Below the pieces are notes generated by a model. The model was not told where the DNA came from and made no database searches. It was given only the letters and a program-made list of their open reading frames with translations. A DNA stretch of 64,000 nucleotides. Origin: Streptomyces antimycoticus (lineage in GTDB: Bacteria; Actinomycetota; Actinomycetes; Streptomycetales; Streptomycetaceae). Position 1 is the first letter of the stretch; each line of letters opens with the position of its first letter. The position numbers were made by a program, and so were the translations under genes. The stretch lies in assembly GCF_005405925.1 (NCBI RefSeq), contig NZ_BJHV01000001.1, forward strand, positions 1,364,001-1,428,000, written 5' to 3'. This document shows, one piece after another, positions 62,863-64,000 of the stretch.

Positions 62863-63561
62863 CTACGAGCCGGGTGGCAGGAGTCCGCGGGCCAGGGTGA
62901 AGGCGGCCGTGGCGGTGGACAGGAGGGCGTTGATCCTTCCGAGGATGCGAGCCGTCCTGTCGGGATCCTGCGCGTCGACGGCCGCGGCCAGGTCGTCGGC
63001 GTACTCCCGTGCCCTTACCGCCTCATCGGACGTCGCCGTCTCCGCGTCCGTACGCAGGGCGTCGATCAGTTGCTGATGGGGGATGTCAGGCGCGTTCGTC
63101 CGGTTGCCGTAGCCGCCGTGGACCACCGAATGATGGCTGTTGACGTTCGCCACGACGAAGCCGCCCGGTCCAGTGGAGATGTGCACCCCTTCGCCTCCCG
63201 TCCAGATGAACTTGCCCTCGTACTCGGTCCAGCCCTTGTACGTCACGCTGTAACTGCCGAACCGCCAACCCTCCACGTCGATCAGCTTGTGCTTGAGCGG
63301 CTCGGCCAGGATGCGCATGGCGTCCGCCCGATTCCATCCTCGCTGGGCGAAGTAGTCGGTCATCATCACGCGCCGGCCCGGGTTCGCCGCCCGTCGGCAG
63401 ATCTCGCGGAACGCCTGCCCCTGATACGTCTCCAGCTGGCCCGGGGCGATCGACGGCTCCGGCAGCCGCCGCCGATGCACGATTCCGCGGATCCATACGA
63501 ACTGGGCGTAGATCAGCCAGCAGAGCAAGGCGATCACAACTAGCTTCGGTGCCAACTCCAC
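62863..63561 (-). CDS. Membrane-anchored protein of unknown function
   Basis: About 232 residues from the GTG at 63559-63561 (GGGAGG upstream; starts at 63594 and 63567 are alternatives). One N-terminal membrane helix (LVVIALLCWLIYAQFVWI), then a cytoplasmic part with a winged-helix-like stretch (DYFAQRGWNRADAMRILAEPL) and a Gly-rich strand region (GGEGVHISTGPGGFVV). C-terminal helices follow. I do not recognise a named family. Confidence 0.7.
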   Translation of the reverse strand: MELAPKLVVIALLCWLIYAQFVWIRGIVHRRRLPEPSIAPGQLETYQGQAFREICRRAANPGRRVMMTDYFAQRGWNRADAMRILAEPLKHKLIDVEGWRFGSYSVTYKGWTEYEGKFIWTGGEGVHISTGPGGFVVANVNSHHSVVHGGYGNRTNAPDIPHQQLIDALRTDAETATSDEAVRAREYADDLAAAVDAQDPDRTARILGRINALLSTATAAFTLARGLLPPGS

Positions 63562-63636
63562 GCTCGTCACCCTCCCCCATCGGCCCCAAGCCAACCCATT
63601 TTAGGACCATTTGCTGCGCCGTGACACTGTCCTGGC

Positions 63637-63669
63637 GTGTCCCGTCCCGTCCTGTCCTGTCCTGTCCTG
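63637..63669. repeat. Pentamer tandem repeat CCYGT
   Basis: Two copies of CCCGT followed by three of CCTGT and a CCTGC end, in the divergent or co-directional gap before the Lrp gene. Likely variable in length; no gene is affected. Confidence 0.8.
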
Positions 63670-63691
63670 CAACGGGCTTCGGGACAAGCGG

Positions 63692-64000
63692 CTACTGGGG
63701 CAAGGGGCGGTCGTGGACGACGTTCTTCATGACGAGGGTGGAGTTCAGGCGCTGGACGCCCGGGAGTCTGGCCAGCCGCTGGTCGTAGAGCTGCTGGTAG
63801 GCGGCCAGGTCGGTGGTGGCGACGCGCAGCAGGTAGTCGGGATCGCCGAAGAGCCGCTGGGCCTGGATGACGTGCGGGATGGCCGCCACGGCCTCTTCGA
63901 AGGCGGTGACGGTGTCGGCGTCCTCCCAGCGCAGGGTGGCGAAGACCAGGGCCTCGAAGTCCAGGCCGACGGCGGCCGGGTCGACGACGGCACGGTAGCC
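63692..64000 (-). CDS. Lrp/AsnC family regulator, partial
   Basis: The last 102 codons of an Lrp-type regulator, entering from the right edge. The RAM effector domain is complete (HVIQAQRLFGDPDYLLRVATTDLAAYQQLYDQRLARLPGVQRLNSTLVMKNVV); the helix-turn-helix lies outside the window. Such proteins respond to amino acids. Confidence 0.88.
   Translation of the reverse strand, partial: GYRAVVDPAAVGLDFEALVFATLRWEDADTVTAFEEAVAAIPHVIQAQRLFGDPDYLLRVATTDLAAYQQLYDQRLARLPGVQRLNSTLVMKNVVHDRPLPQ

Overview
The window reads as chromosomal DNA of a Streptomyces-like actinomycete. It is very GC-rich, uses many GTG starts, and pairs adjacent genes through ATGA/GTGA overlaps. It carries families typical of that group: a PAS-GAF-SpoIIE-HATPase phosphatase, WYL, CGNR and PucR regulators, a divergent hsp18/rheA pair, DUF2975/YozG, and HipA-like/DUF3037. 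I saw no rRNA, tRNA, CRISPR array, replication origin or prophage module. The mix of intact accessory operons, two complete insertion sequences and many gene stumps suggests a chromosome arm or other plastic region; that is inference.

Layout. 1-3.6 kb: GntR regulator with an amino-acid permease, and an orphan sugar-binding-type lipoprotein. 3.7-7.8 kb: PP2C-type signalling phosphatase coupled to an apolipoprotein N-acyltransferase. 7.8-11.2 kb: Gfo/Idh oxidoreductase, FAD monooxygenase and divergent TetR with two perfect operators, then a DinB/DUF664 protein. 11.2-12.1 kb: complete IS5-family element. 12.1-13.8 kb: cobalt-type nitrile hydratase operon (beta, alpha, His-rich accessory protein). 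13.9-15.6 kb: alpha/beta hydrolase divergent from a CGNR zinc-finger regulator, with three equally spaced inverted sites between them. 15.7-18.8 kb: small TPR-like protein, WYL regulator with a perfect operator, DUF3224 protein, complete IS481-family element. 18.8-22.6 kb: ung, two SDR genes, DUF3037/HipA-like pair. 22.6-32.1 kb: a decayed mosaic (Tn3 and IS5 remnants, stumps of a response regulator, enolase-type enzyme and GH15 enzyme, and a chimeric FAD/Fe-S dehydrogenase) with intact genes for a ricin-type lectin, a double-domain serine protease, a MarR regulator and an F420-type reductase. 32.5-36.7 kb: SGNH hydrolase, DUF2975/YozG operon, and a methyltransferase-ASCH-NUDIX fusion. 37.0-45.4 kb: a catabolic operon (SDR, MFS, a 50-residue ORF, thiolase, CoA ligase, double PCC protein) with a PucR regulator and a divergent SDR. 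45.9-50 kb: more stumps, HutD, a P-loop kinase, DUF2267. 50.2-51.4 kb: hsp18/rheA. 51.5-56.2 kb: LigD-type phosphoesterase and small stress or metabolic proteins. 56.2-62.3 kb: a co-directional catabolic block (FMO, RidA, DUF1028, M20 amidohydrolase, MHS transporter, LysR). 62.6-64 kb: a nonsense-interrupted DUF4326 gene, a membrane-anchored unknown, and a partial Lrp/AsnC regulator.

Two cross-cutting points affect how the rest should be read. First, at least seven otherwise well-preserved genes (permease, lnt, FAD monooxygenase, TetR, nitrile hydratase accessory gene, universal stress protein, DUF1028) become normal if one base is added to a C/G run of 4-5. This looks like assembly or sequencing error, and I give corrected extents. 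Second, both complete insertion sequences sit in CTAG targets that contain the TAG stop codon of a host gene, so neither breaks the gene. The decay between 22.6 and 47.4 kb, by contrast, includes truncations and chimeric joins that single-base errors cannot explain.
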